NCBI GenBank assembly: GCA_964007475.1
Contig: OZ023273.1
Span: 116,297,812 to 116,361,811 of the forward strand
Reading direction: 5' to 3'
Source of the DNA: Hybos culiciformis
Taxonomy: Eukaryota > Arthropoda > Insecta > Diptera > Hybotidae
DNA length: 64,000 bases
Numbering within the stretch: the first letter of the stretch is position 1; each line of letters starts with the position of its first letter. Shown here piece after piece: positions 1-11,249 of this stretch. The notes below the pieces were generated by a model. It saw only the letters and a program-made list of their open reading frames with translations, was not told the origin of the DNA and did no database searches. The position numbers and the translations under genes were made by a program.

Positions 1-1655
1 TGTGAATTTAAGGTTTTATGAAATTTTTGAAAATTACGCATACTTATTTTACACTTTTTCATAATTGTGTTTTATTTATAATTCGTAAATCATAAAAATG
101 TTTAGAACTCATCTATTTAACTTATGCTTTTATGTTGACTAAAAGTACCTACTTCTTTTTAAGATAAATTTTAAACAAATATTTCAATCAATTCATTAAT
201 TTTGGAAAAACAAAACCATTATTTTACTTCATTAAAATGTATTTATTTAATTAAAAAATGATTATTTTCTTAACCGATTTTATTTTATTCAGAACTAAGT
301 ACTTCTGCTTGGGTCAAATTTTGTGTTAATATTTAACATACTTCGTTTGTTCCGATTCATATTTCTTCCTTGACAATATTATCTAAGAGATAAATAACAT
401 AACAATAGAATGACTTATCAAACGTGCTTCTTTAGTTTTGCATCTTTTAGCAGAGTCAAAGCAAATAATCTTCCTTGAATTATGTACATATTTACATTGG
501 TATCTAATTCAAATTTTATAATTTTAATTTCTGATCATTATCTAGGAAATAATAAATTTTTATAAAAATTTAGGTTTTAGGAGCCATAACTAATTTAAAT
601 GATTTTTATTGTTTAAAAAATTAAATTTTAATTAGAGAATAAATAAATTATAACTATAAAACAATTGTTTAAGAATAAACAATTTATTTTAATTATTTTT
701 ATAAATAAGCCAAGTATTTTCTTTCAATAATGGTCAATCAGATAAAATATTAAACTATCAAATGGCCCAAAAATAAAAAAATTCTATAATAAATAACATT
801 CAATAAGGCATCTTGAAAACTGCCATTCAAGGATTAAATATTAGCCCTTCTCACCTCCTACAATTCATAAAATCGTAAATCAAAATTTTAACATGATACA
901 TTGTAGTTTTTGTTAATTTATAATTTAGAAATTAATGGCCAAATATCTAGACTTTATTATTTTTAATTTTTTTTTTAATTTCAGTACTTCAAAAACAAAA
1001 CATTTTATTTTTTTAAGGTGCTTATAGATGTTTCAACAGCAGTTTGAACTTTCGACGAAATAGATATACAATGCATATAAAAAAAAAAACAAAAAAAAAC
1101 GTAATCCTTATCAATGGTTACGAAATAAAATCATTTGTTGAATAAAAGTAAATTGACATTTTATAAAAAAAAAATTTTGATTTATTAATTTATTGTTTTA
1201 AAATTGACGACCAAAAAATAGCTGTCGTTTTTATTTGATAGACAATTGTCTATAATTTCAGTTATGTGAAGCCAAACTTTTTTTCGACAATTGTCTATTA
1301 AATTCAAAAAAAGTAGGTACATAATTTTTTTTTCTCCGCGCTCAATTTTTTTAAATATTTTATAAATCAAAGTTCACTCTATAAATCAGTTGAAATTTTA
1401 GGTTTTTATAACCCACACATTTACAATTTGGACTCTTCTTTTCTTGAAGTAAGCTTTACTTTGTATATATTTTCTCTTAAAGAGAGGAAATAAACTCTTT
1501 TGTTATGTAACCAAATTTCCTCCTTTTTATAAAAAAAATTACACTAAATATAATATTAATGCACGCAAAAAAAAACTTAAGTTATAATGAATTTTGTTTT
1601 GTTTATTCGAATAAAAAAATTTTTCAAAAAGTACTTTAAAAAGTGTTTAACTTTT
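1..1655. other. Gene-less A+T-rich flank
   Basis: I see no convincing coding region here. The only ORF of note (1185-1370, minus) is lysine-, asparagine- and isoleucine-rich with no recognisable motif and probably arises by chance. The stretch is mostly poly-A and poly-T runs and lies downstream of the 3' end of the minus-strand IR-1 gene. Confidence 0.5.
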
Positions 1656-1778
1656 GTTACGTTATTCTTCTGGGGGGGGGGGGTCTTCGGAATTTGTTAC
1701 GATCTGTTACTATGGGGGGGGGGGGGGGGGGTAAAAAACGGCAAAAAAAGCGTTACGTAATATGTGAACAGTCCCTAA
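1656..1778. mobile_element. Fragment of a poly-G-containing interspersed repeat
   Basis: Two uninterrupted G tracts (about 12 and 18 G) lie between short GTTACG-type words. The segment ends with GCGTTACGTAATATGTGAAC followed by AGTCCCTAA. A TTACGTAA-bearing end next to poly-G is a pattern I associate with interspersed DNA repeats in arthropods. A matching inverted end is not visible at the left, so this looks truncated. Family unknown. Confidence 0.35.
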
Positions 1779-1981
1779 GCTAAAGTTTAATCAGTTTAAT
1801 AGAAAAACAATTAATGTCTTTGAACGAAAATTTTAATAAAAATTTAAATTTTTTATTATGATATTATATTTAAAAAACACTGAAAAAATACATGTACATA
1901 CTTAAATACTTAAATGTATATGTATAGCAATATCTTTTCTGTAGCTAATATTGTACTATTTTGTCACAAAAAAAAAACATT

Positions 1982-3790
1982 TTATTTATATTTATTAATA
2001 TAATGAAACTTAAAATGACAACACCAGTAATTATAATCAAACACTGAAAACAACTCAAAAATGAAACAAATAGTTGCATTGAATAATCCGAAACCAAGAG
2101 CACAAAATGAAAACTTCATATTGTTACGATGAGTTTCAAAATTTCTATTTTCTTTATATTGAAAATTATCTTTTATATACATGTCAGTGTGAACAAAATC
2201 TCTCAAAGATTCACTCTGCCAAACAATATTCAATCCACTCTGTGCCATTCGGCCTAAAAATAAATTCATTCGATACAAAAATGGGGATTTATTTCGTAAT
2301 GCAAACGATAGAAAATATTTTCCAAAACACACATCACTTATTTGAAATGCTGACACTTTGTTTAAACCTTGTTGGGCATTTAAATAAAACATTCTATCTC
2401 GACCAAAGGTATAACCATAACTTCTGTTCGAAGAATAAATATGTTTCATGAATGTTGAATAATTCACTTGCACCATGAGTTCGTTCAATAAATATGCATT
2501 AGAGCTTGATTGTTTTACAATTTCTTTCCCTTTTTGGTTATATGACATCAACTTTAATTTGTTTTTTATTACATCATCTATAGTTTTCACCTGTGGATAA
2601 TTTGTAGATGATGACAAAAATGAATTCAAATGTGCAAAATAAATATTTGTCAGCATAAATCCGAGCAATAAAACAGATAAATCAATAACAACAATTTTTT
2701 TTGAAGTACCAAGTTTAAAATGTGACGCATACAACATCATTGAACTGGTTGATAAAAATGCTCTACCAAAAAACTCTATATTATGATTTCCAATATAAAT
2801 TTTATAAATTATAAATTTTATGAAAATAATTGAGGTGTATACAAATAAAATTGTGATCCAAGTAAATATATCAAATGATATTATAAAAAAAATTGTAGAA
2901 TCGAGTTCTAACTGAGTTGGAGCATATATGCAATACGATGTTTGGAAATGTGGATATGAGGATACATACAAATTCGTGAATTCCATCATAAAAGTATTAT
3001 ATGCAATTTCTGTTAAATTATTTTTATGAAAATTATATTTAATAATGTTATCATCGACTGTATAATTGCCGTTTTCAATTTTCTTAAATGTACCATTTAT
3101 AAAATTAATAAAATTATCAAAAATTTTCGATTGTAAACCACTTCTTCTTCCTTTCTTCCAGAAGACTCTGGGCAATTCTTCTAAAACAAGTGACTGAAAA
3201 ATATAACCATTGACATTTTTTGTTTTCTCAGTAAAAAATTCAGTTGAATTAAATGAAGTTAAATTAATTAATTGAAATTTTGGAAAAGGATTATAACCAA
3301 TAATATTGGTAGTAATATTATTGTCGTACATTAATAATGTATTTATTAACCTTTGATTCCATAATTCATCAAAAATAATTCTTAAATTTTGTTCTTCAAA
3401 TTTCTCATAAATAATAATTATTTTTATTAAATACCATTCTTTTGTAATACCATTTATCATTTGAAATAAATTATTATTTTCTTCATTCAATAAAATTAAT
3501 AGTAAGACATTATTATTTAACTGAATTTGTAATTTCGATATATATTGATTATAATATTCAGTAGTTGTCAAAATAATTGAATTTAAATTATTTTTTGCAA
3601 TAATTGAGATTAATTCGTCAATTTCTATGAATAAACTAGTTCTTACTATTAATATTGTTTCTAAATCTTTATGGCTTTTAATAATATCATTAATTTTAGT
3701 CCATTTTGATGAAAAACCACATTGAAAAAGAAAAAGCATTGAAAAATAAATTATAATGAAATTAAAATGCCCTGATGTTTTTTTATGCAT
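1982..3790 (-). CDS. Divergent ionotropic receptor (IR-1), intronless, 602 aa
   Basis: Predicted chemosensory ligand-gated cation channel subunit of the insect divergent IR family, acting in the sensory neuron plasma membrane. The ATG start gives a hydrophobic N-terminus (about residues 9-24) that fits a signal peptide. After an extracellular N-terminal region come an S1-like half (about 200-300, with the RRSG...IFDNF motif shared by the other IRs here), TM1 (about 302-328), a pore-loop region (about 345-358), TM2 (about 366-393), an S2-like half (about 400-545) and TM3 (about 560-583). TM2 ends in AHLNSFLSS, like the post-TM2 signature of IRs and iGluRs. Length and order are usual for IRs. 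It is clearly more distant from IR-2, IR-3 and IR-4 than they are from each other. It points away from IR-2 across about 2.2 kb. Ligand unknown; orthology to a named IR cannot be set without a tree. Confidence 0.88.
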   Translation of the reverse strand: MHKKTSGHFNFIIIYFSMLFLFQCGFSSKWTKINDIIKSHKDLETILIVRTSLFIEIDELISIIAKNNLNSIILTTTEYYNQYISKLQIQLNNNVLLLILLNEENNNLFQMINGITKEWYLIKIIIIYEKFEEQNLRIIFDELWNQRLINTLLMYDNNITTNIIGYNPFPKFQLINLTSFNSTEFFTEKTKNVNGYIFQSLVLEELPRVFWKKGRRSGLQSKIFDNFINFINGTFKKIENGNYTVDDNIIKYNFHKNNLTEIAYNTFMMEFTNLYVSSYPHFQTSYCIYAPTQLELDSTIFFIISFDIFTWITILFVYTSIIFIKFIIYKIYIGNHNIEFFGRAFLSTSSMMLYASHFKLGTSKKIVVIDLSVLLLGFMLTNIYFAHLNSFLSSSTNYPQVKTIDDVIKNKLKLMSYNQKGKEIVKQSSSNAYLLNELMVQVNYSTFMKHIYSSNRSYGYTFGRDRMFYLNAQQGLNKVSAFQISDVCFGKYFLSFALRNKSPFLYRMNLFLGRMAQSGLNIVWQSESLRDFVHTDMYIKDNFQYKENRNFETHRNNMKFSFCALGFGLFNATICFIFELFSVFDYNYWCCHFKFHYINKYK

Positions 3791-3983
3791 TTTTGATTTT
3801 ACCGTACTTTCCGCAGCATTATTGCATTAAAGAGCCGAACGATTTGAGTTTATACATTTTTTTTTTATTTTAATCAATAATGGAGAAGTTTATAATCAAT
3901 TACTTTATTGATTCATAAATTTATTTATTGTTTCATTAAAATAATGCAATATTTCAGACTATACATAAAATCGTGTAAATTAA

Positions 3984-4394
3984 TGCCTTGTTTATAGCTA
4001 CCACAGTAAAGTAATTTTTGGAGGAATGTACGGCAAACCTATTCAGAGCTAATTTTATCTGAAAGTAAAAAATCAACTGCAAAAATTAAAAAAAAAATAA
4101 AAATTTTGACAGGAAAAGGTATCTGAAAAAAAAATTCAGATAGGAAGGAAATGTAATGAAAAAGAAACAAAAAAATAATTTTGTGAAGTAATGAAATTTT
4201 TCATATAGCAAAACAAATAAATTCAATTTTCTTAATTATTTGAAAATATTTTTAAAAAATTCTTTTTACGAAAAATAGATAAAATTAATATCTTCATTTT
4301 CAGTAAATTTGCTTAAATATAAATAGAATAATAACATAGAAAATCGGTTTACGGTACTTTTTTTTCAGATAGGTAAATTAGCACATTCTATGCA
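3984..4394. mobile_element. MITE copy 1 (PIF/Harbinger-like), right end decayed
   Basis: This segment of about 410 bp is highly similar along its length to 7936-8336. The left end reads TAA then TGCCTTGTTTATAGCTA, as in the other copy. The right end has lost the clean inverted terminus and keeps only a degenerate TTAGCA...TGCA. It is non-coding and lies between IR-1 and IR-2. Family assignment rests on copy 2, whose TAA target duplication and 17-bp TIRs are intact. Confidence 0.7.
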
Positions 4395-6019
4395 CAAATA
4401 TATCAATTTTCATCGAAATTCAAACTTTAGCCAGAGTTCTAACCATTTTTTTAAGTTCCTCTAATCGATCCTACATTCCTACCACATGCTTATTTACATA
4501 AACATAATTATCGAAAATTTTTACGGAAGTCAAACGTATCATCTGAAGAAGCGAGAGGTTCACTTGTACAAATGATTATTTCAAAATAATTTGTACTCTA
4601 TAATATAAGTTTAATTTTACAGAAGAAAAATGAAGATCTATTACATCTATAAATTAATATTATTATATAACTGATCCCCGGCGTTTAAAGATTATATATT
4701 TGAATGATTTTTATTATTGTAATGCTCGTATAGAGTTAGTGAAGCTCGACATTTTTTTCGAAACTCAGCTTCCAAGTTTTTGTGCCTCAAAGCTGAAACA
4801 TTCCCAGTTTTCTTGAAAAATTTTCAAAAAAAATAAGAACGAAAGAAGAGAAAGCCTTAAACACTTTTGGTTGTAATAATAAATTTTTTTTTACTGAGAT
4901 AAACATTGTGTGAAAGGTTCCTGTAAATCGACAAATTTATATAAAAAATAAATATCAATGACTTTTTTCTTCATATCTTAATTTCTATAGTTTATATATT
5001 ATGTATAAATACTTCGTCGGTTCAATTCATAAGCATTCACAATCGATCAAATTTTCAAAATAAAGTTTTGAGTAGATGGAATTGAAGTCTTGGAACGTGC
5101 TCTTGTGGTGTGAGCAACATTTTCGTACCTCCTATAGTTTCTGAGATATTAACCTCAGCCGGAATCTTTGGGCATTGATATTTTGTACAAAGCTTCAGAA
5201 AAATCGGTTCGCAGGAAGTAGGTGAAATATCAGTTGCAGGATTCGAATCAAACAAACGAACAAAATTTGTGGTTTAAATAAAATCGTGTAAAAACATCGG
5301 CGTTCGACATTTAATAGTTTTCGACATATATCAAAAACTCTAAATTGAATTAAAATTAAAATAAAATATGAAAAACGTTTCCTGAACTTTGAATAATTAT
5401 GAATTCGACCGACGATTTGATAAAATCAAATTATTAGCATTAACATTATTTTAATTATACACTCATTTAATATTATGATGAATCGCATTTTATTTCATAA
5501 AATTATAAAAAAAATTATTAGAAAACTTTACAACAATAATTTATACCATTAACGGACTACAGGATTGTTTCCGGATTGTGAGATGTTCTTGAATAGTTCT
5601 TGAATTCTTGTCCAATTTTCATACAAAATTTTTCTTCAATTAATTCCTTGTTTACTTTAAAGAAAACGCAGCGGCTAAAATTTTTTTGATTTTTTTTTTT
5701 TAATATATAATCTAATATCTATAAATTATAATCTAATCTTAATTTTAGTATTATTGTTATTAATGTTTTTCTCAGTGTTAGAAAATAAAACAATATTAAA
5801 TGTATCCTCTTTTTAGATTTCTTATTCTAAGATAATAACCATATAAGCTACTGCTAACTTTTGTGTCTGTCTACAGTATTACTTTTTACATATTATGTAT
5901 GTTCAGTTGATATGCGTAATATTTGAATTTATTTAAAAACATTTTTTAGTTCACCGAAGTTAATTGAAATACGTATTTGTAAATATTACCAAATATTGAA
6001 CTAATAATACCACTATACA
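4395..6019. other. Gene-less spacer upstream of IR-2
   Basis: I see no gene here. The 66-aa ORF at 5055-5255 (minus) lies in a less A+T-rich patch (about 4730-5290) that reads like decayed repeat DNA and matches no family I know. The last few hundred bases before IR-2 should hold its promoter, but I see no firm TATA box or initiator. Confidence 0.45.
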
Positions 6020-7825
6020 ATGTACCTACAGACACAAAGTGCATTTTGTTTATTAATTTTAATAACACCATCAATAGAATCCACAAACACAATCGATATT
6101 GATTTTAATTTCCTAAACGAAATATTTAAATATATTAATGAAAATTACCAAATCGAAACTAATATTTTTTTTATAAGTAAAAAAGTAGATAAAACTAAGA
6201 GTTTTGAATTAATTTATCTAATGTTGGAGGAATGGAATAAGACTCCCATCATAAGTTTATCTTCAAATGTTTATCAAGATTTTTTACTTGCAAATTTTAT
6301 TAATAAAGAAGTATTATCAATTATCTTGGCGCAAAACACAAATGATTCAATACTATCAGTAGCTTCACAAAAGCTTTTAAAAATGCGTAATTCAAAAATC
6401 TTATTCACATTTAATAGTACTAGTAAGAATGAAATTCAGTCATTGTGCGATTGGATTTTGGAAAAGAGATTCATAAATTCAATAATATTGTCACCATTAA
6501 ATAATGCATCAAATGTGTTTAATTGTGATCCATTTCCCAAGCCTCAGTTGACATTATCAAATTTCGTCGAAGCCTTTCGAGATAAGACAATTGATGTAAA
6601 GGGATTCGAATTTAAATCATACGTAGTAGATGACGTCCCAAAAGCATTTTACTTTGTTGACTTAGATGGTAAGGAAAAACGAAGTGGTTTAAATGGAAAA
6701 TTATTTGACAACTTTATAAAATATATTAACGCATCTTTTACTGCTATACCGGTTATAAATGGTTCCAATGAGATTTCGTATAAAGCATTATGGAATACTA
6801 ATTTCACCGAAATAAGTTATCACCAGAGAACTAATAATAATGATTCAGTTTTACATTCATATCCAGTTGAATTATGTCCATGGTGTTTGATTGTACCGTA
6901 CAGTCATGAAATTGATCCTTCATTCTACTTTACTTTACCATTCAGATTATCAGTTTGGATAATAATTATTGCGTTGATGTCATATATTTCACTTATAGAA
7001 TTTATTTTTTCAAAACTTGATCAAACTGGACTAAAAATCAAATCTCTGTACCACCGACATTCATTCTTAATTGGAGTTTGTGTAATTTTATTTTTACCAA
7101 CACATAATATTGAAAGACAAAATGTACTAAGAACCATTTTAGATATACTCTATTTTACAGTCGGCTTTATTCTGACTACTCTATATTTGTCATGTTTGTA
7201 TTCAATGCTCACAAATGCTATTTTTGAAAACCAAATAAAAACATTTCAAGATCTTGAAGATAAAAACATAAAAATTATGTTAAACGGAATGAATAATTTA
7301 AATTCATCACCATTATACAATAAAAACGTAGAAGCAATGCTTTTAAAAGTGGATATCACAACATTCCGATATCATCGTGACAACTTGAACCTTAGTTATG
7401 CGTACACATCTTTTTCGGATCGAATTGATTATTTTAGATTGCAACAAAAATACTCAGATAGACCATTGATTCGTTGGGCGGACAACATGTGTTTTTTATC
7501 ATTATATTCCACGTTTGGAATGAAGAAAGATTCACCATTTGAAGAGCGTTTAAATCATTTCATTCTTATAACAAAGCAAACTGGATTGGAGATTTATTGG
7601 ATAAGGGAAACAAATATAGACCTTATTAACGGAAAGCGAGTTATTTTTGTAAACCGACCAGCAATATCAGGAACCATATTGAAAATGGAACACTTTGTTT
7701 TAGTATTTTACGGTGTATTAGGTGGATATTTGTTATCCATTTTAAGTTTCATAAGTGAATTAAAATTAAAATTAAAATTAAGTCCCTCACACAAAAAGCA
7801 CAATAAAATGTTTCATGTTTCATGA
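6020..7825 (+). CDS. Divergent ionotropic receptor (IR-2), intronless, 601 aa
   Basis: Predicted chemosensory ion-channel subunit, closely related to IR-3 and IR-4. The start ATG at 6020 aligns with MYLLRK in the paralogues (here MYLQTQ) and gives a short hydrophobic leader. The S1-like half (about 196-300) has the motif KRSGLNGKLFDNFIKYINASF. TM1 is at about 310-330, the pore-loop region about 348-360, TM2 about 373-398 (ending LYLSCLYSMLTN instead of the classical SYTANLAAF), the S2-like half about 405-545 (DRIDYF...QQKYSDRP...MCF...KKDSPFEERLNHF) and TM3 about 558-580. I do not see the glutamate-contacting residues of true iGluRs, as expected for divergent IRs. The lysine-rich tail after TM3 differs from IR-3 and IR-4. 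The last codons lie at the left breakpoint of the tandem duplication that made IR-3 and IR-4. Confidence 0.9.
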   Translation: MYLQTQSAFCLLILITPSIESTNTIDIDFNFLNEIFKYINENYQIETNIFFISKKVDKTKSFELIYLMLEEWNKTPIISLSSNVYQDFLLANFINKEVLSIILAQNTNDSILSVASQKLLKMRNSKILFTFNSTSKNEIQSLCDWILEKRFINSIILSPLNNASNVFNCDPFPKPQLTLSNFVEAFRDKTIDVKGFEFKSYVVDDVPKAFYFVDLDGKEKRSGLNGKLFDNFIKYINASFTAIPVINGSNEISYKALWNTNFTEISYHQRTNNNDSVLHSYPVELCPWCLIVPYSHEIDPSFYFTLPFRLSVWIIIIALMSYISLIEFIFSKLDQTGLKIKSLYHRHSFLIGVCVILFLPTHNIERQNVLRTILDILYFTVGFILTTLYLSCLYSMLTNAIFENQIKTFQDLEDKNIKIMLNGMNNLNSSPLYNKNVEAMLLKVDITTFRYHRDNLNLSYAYTSFSDRIDYFRLQQKYSDRPLIRWADNMCFLSLYSTFGMKKDSPFEERLNHFILITKQTGLEIYWIRETNIDLINGKRVIFVNRPAISGTILKMEHFVLVFYGVLGGYLLSILSFISELKLKLKLSPSHKKHNKMFHVS

Positions 7826-7935
7826 ATGTAATAATATTACGCATAATGTCGCATAAAAAAAAATTTATGTTGATATTTCAATTTACACGTGATTTTAATT
7901 TTATTTAAGACTTAGTTTTATCATTACAATACTAA

Positions 7936-8336
7936 TGCCTTGTTTATAGCTACCACAGTAAAGTAATTTTGGGAGAAATGTTCCGGAAACCTATTCACAG
8001 CTAATTTTATCTGAAAGTAACAAATATAAAAAAAAAAAAAATTTTGACAGGAAAAGGTATCTGAAAAAAAAATTCAGATAGGAAGGAAACGTAATGAAAA
8101 AGAAACAAAAAAATAATTTTGTGAACTAATGAAATTTTTCAGACAGCAAAAAAAAATAAATTCAATTTTCTTAATTATTTGAAAATATTTTTAAAAAATT
8201 CTTTTTACGAAAAATAGATAAAATTAATATCTTCATTTTCAGTAAATTTGCTTAAATATAAATAGAATAATAATATAGAAAATCGGCTTTTACGGTACCA
8301 TTTTTTCAGATAGGTAAATTAGCTATAAACAAAGCA
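7936..8336. mobile_element. MITE copy 2 (PIF/Harbinger-like), 401 bp, TAA target duplication
   Basis: The element begins TGCCTTGTTTATAGCTA and ends TAGCTATAAACAAAGCA, inverted repeats with one mismatch. TAA stands directly outside both ends. A 3-bp TAA/TTA target duplication with short TIRs and no coding capacity is the PIF/Harbinger MITE pattern. A second copy lies at 3984-4394. The corresponding place in duplicated unit B (about 21120) lacks it, so insertion followed the duplication or was lost from B. Confidence 0.75.
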
Positions 8337-9007
8337 TAACACATAATACGATCACGAATAATATTAAATTTTTGTTGAGCTGTTCTTTAGTTTCTAAATT
8401 TTTGAAGTTCAATTCAAACTATGATAAATGCTTAATCATTCTTATTTAAAAATTGTGTGCTTTTATTTTCATACGCTTTTGATATTGTAGTTTAAAAAAT
8501 TCAGACAGAAATGAAACGCAGTGAAGAAAAAGTGTATTTTCTCAGTGAATTGAGATTTCTATTAATTATAAAATATTTATCAAAAATTCTGTTTAACCAC
8601 CAAAAATCAATAAAATTTTCTCGGTACCTTTTATTCAAATACCTCAGGTGGAACCAGGCCAAATAGGATCTTCGAATCCGTCTTAAAAAAGTAAGTTTTA
8701 ATATAAAAAGGGGTTTTAGGATTTTCATTAAAAATATTAAATTTTTCTACGTTTAGAAATTTGACCTTTTTGATAACATTATACACTTACTAGGCAAAAA
8801 ATAAATGGTTGTACTATTTTTAGAAAATTACAATTACTATAATCATTGTTGCTGTAAATTAATTCATAAAATTAAAAGAAATTAATGAGAAAATATGAAA
8901 AACTTATTTTTACTTACTTAATAATTTACATAGTAAAATAGTATTTTTTTTTTAATAATTAATTCTCTAAAGTTAGTTCAGAGTTTTATTTGAATCGTTA
9001 TACAACT
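8337..9007. other. Upstream region of IR-3, shared with IR-4
   Basis: This non-coding stretch is collinear and closely similar to about 21130-21786 upstream of IR-4, so the receptor copies were duplicated with their 5' DNA and probably their regulation. The 75-aa ORF at 8501-8728 (minus) is disrupted in the other copy and is not supported as a gene. I cannot pick a core promoter with confidence. Confidence 0.5.
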
Positions 9008-10786
9008 ATGTATCTACTCAGAAAAAGTACATTTTGTATATTCATTTTAACATCGACAATAGAATCAGTAATCTCACTTGAGATTAATAACGAATTTCTC
9101 TATGAAATATTTAATAACATTATTGAAAATTACAAAATAGAAACAACCATTATTTTTCTAAGTAAAAAAATAGATATAACTAATGATACTGAATCAGTTT
9201 TCAAAATGCTGGTGGAAAGATATAATACACCCATCATAAGTTTGTCAACAAATGTTTATGCAGAATTTGAACTTGTAAACTTCATTAATAAAAACGTAAT
9301 ATCAATTATTTTTGCGCAAAAAACAAATGATTTAATATTATCAGAAGCTTCACAAAAGCTTTCGAAAATGCATTTCTCTAAAATGTTAATCGTATTTAAT
9401 AGTACTCGTATTAAAGAAATTAACTCATTGTGCGATTGGATTTTGGAAAAGAGATTCATAAATTCAATTATATTGTCACCATTAAATAATGCAACAAGAA
9501 TATTCAAATGTGATCCATTTCCGTGGCCTCATTTGGAGATGTTAAATTTTGTAGAAGCTTTCAGAGATAGAACCAATAATGTAAAGGGATTCGAATTTAA
9601 ATCATATGTAGTAGATGACGTCCCAATATCATTTTTCTTTATTGATTTAGATGGAAACGAAAAAAGAAGTGGTGTAAATGGAAAATTTTTTGACAACTTT
9701 ATAAAATACATTAATGCATCGTTTATTCCTATATCGCTTAAGAACGATTCAAATAGTATATCATATAATGCACTGTGGAGTACTAACTTCACCGAAATAA
9801 GTTATCACTTAAGAACTAATAAAAATAATTCAGTTCTTCACTCATATCCTTATGAATTATCTAAATGGTGTGTAATTGTACCTTATAGTCATGAAATACA
9901 CCCTTCACTATATTTCATTTTACCCTTCAGATTATCAGTTTGGATAATTATTATTGCATTCATGTTATATATTTCAATAATAGAATTTATTTTCACAAAA
10001 ATTGATAAATTTCGGGTCACTTCCAAATCATTTTTTGGAGAAAACTCATTTTTAGTTGGAATTTGCGTAATTTTATTTTTATCTAGACCCAATATACGAA
10101 GACCAATTACACAAGCATTTTTTCTAGATCTATTATATTTTATAACAGGATTGGTTATTACTTCACTTTATCTATCTTCTCTGTACTCAATGCTTACTAA
10201 TATTGTTTACGAAAATCAAGTAAAATCATTTCATGATCTTAAAAATAAAAATATGAAAATTATGCTAAATGAGCTCAATAACATAAATTCATCGCATTTG
10301 TACAATAAAATAGTAGAAGAATTGCTGTTCGAAGTTGATCTTAGAACTTTTCGATATCATCGTGATAATTTGAACGTTAGTTATGCGTACACATCTTTTT
10401 CAGATCGCATTGATTACTTTAAGCTTCAACAAAAATTCTCAGACAGACCATTGATTCGTTGGGCTGAGAATATGTGCTTCTCATCATTTTATTCCACTTT
10501 TGGAATGAAGAAAGATTCACCATTTGAAGAGCGTTTAAATCATTTCATTCTTAGAACAAAAGAAACTGGACTTGAGATTTACTGGCGGAGGGAAACAAAT
10601 ATAGATCTTATAAATGGCAAGCGAGTTATTTTTGTTAACAGACCAGCAATATCAGGCAACATATTGAAAATGCAACATTTTTTTTTAGTATATTATGGTA
10701 TACTCGGTGGATATTTGTTATCCATTTTATGTTTTTATGGTGAATTTTGTTCACCTATATTAAATTTCTTGTTAACTAAATTATGA
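9008..10786 (+). CDS. Divergent ionotropic receptor (IR-3), intronless, 592 aa
   Basis: Predicted chemosensory ion-channel subunit with the same domain order as IR-2. I start at the ATG at 9008 (MYLLRKSTFC), which aligns with the IR-2 start. The reading frame also extends 18 bases upstream, but only to a TTG. The leader is hydrophobic (FCIFILT). Conserved blocks include KRSGVNGKFFDNF in S1, SVWIIIIAFMLYISIIEFIF as TM1, LYLSSLYSMLTN at the end of TM2, SFSDRIDYFKLQQKFSDRP and KKDSPFEERLNHF in S2, and a C-terminal TM3 (FFLVYYGILGGYLLSILCF). It is nearly identical to IR-4, with which it forms the core of a tandem segmental duplication. A decayed IR lies tail-to-tail on the other strand immediately downstream. 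Confidence 0.92.
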   Translation: MYLLRKSTFCIFILTSTIESVISLEINNEFLYEIFNNIIENYKIETTIIFLSKKIDITNDTESVFKMLVERYNTPIISLSTNVYAEFELVNFINKNVISIIFAQKTNDLILSEASQKLSKMHFSKMLIVFNSTRIKEINSLCDWILEKRFINSIILSPLNNATRIFKCDPFPWPHLEMLNFVEAFRDRTNNVKGFEFKSYVVDDVPISFFFIDLDGNEKRSGVNGKFFDNFIKYINASFIPISLKNDSNSISYNALWSTNFTEISYHLRTNKNNSVLHSYPYELSKWCVIVPYSHEIHPSLYFILPFRLSVWIIIIAFMLYISIIEFIFTKIDKFRVTSKSFFGENSFLVGICVILFLSRPNIRRPITQAFFLDLLYFITGLVITSLYLSSLYSMLTNIVYENQVKSFHDLKNKNMKIMLNELNNINSSHLYNKIVEELLFEVDLRTFRYHRDNLNVSYAYTSFSDRIDYFKLQQKFSDRPLIRWAENMCFSSFYSTFGMKKDSPFEERLNHFILRTKETGLEIYWRRETNIDLINGKRVIFVNRPAISGNILKMQHFFLVYYGILGGYLLSILCFYGEFCSPILNFLLTKL

Positions 10787-11249
10787 TTAAAATTCGTAGT
10801 TTTTATCGCATGCACATGGAAATTTTTATTTGGATAGCACTTAATTATACATTAAACACCAATATGTACGTACAAGATTGTACATATACAACATATATTA
10901 ATAAGAATATTTAGAACAATTATGTATAATTGATTAAAGATTAAAATTTTTAAAATATACAATTTGTCTTTATAAATTTCTATAGCAATTTTAGATTATA
11001 GGTTTTGTATTATAACACCCTATCATTTTCCAAATAATTGTAATATTTAAAAAAAACAAATTAAAACTCTAAAATATAACATAGATTTATCAAATTGGTT
11101 AATAATTTAATGGGATTCATTCCAATTCAATTTCAACCATACAGCTATTTTATTAAAATAATATAATATTATACAATTAACTGAACAAAATACGTGTGAA
11201 ATTTATTGTAATTAAAAATATTACTATAAAATGTCAAATGCCATATCAA

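Noticed and set aside
5055..5255. 66-aa minus-strand ORF with ordinary composition
   Set aside because: No motif, no splice context and a repeat-like setting; I could not support it as a gene.
8990..9007. Upstream TTG start for IR-3 (and 21769-21786 for IR-4)
   Set aside because: Nuclear genes rarely start at TTG, and the in-frame ATG 18 bases later aligns with the ATG of IR-2.
9256..10092. Minus-strand ORFs within IR-3 and the corresponding ones in IR-4
   Set aside because: They are antisense shadows of the receptor coding sequence.
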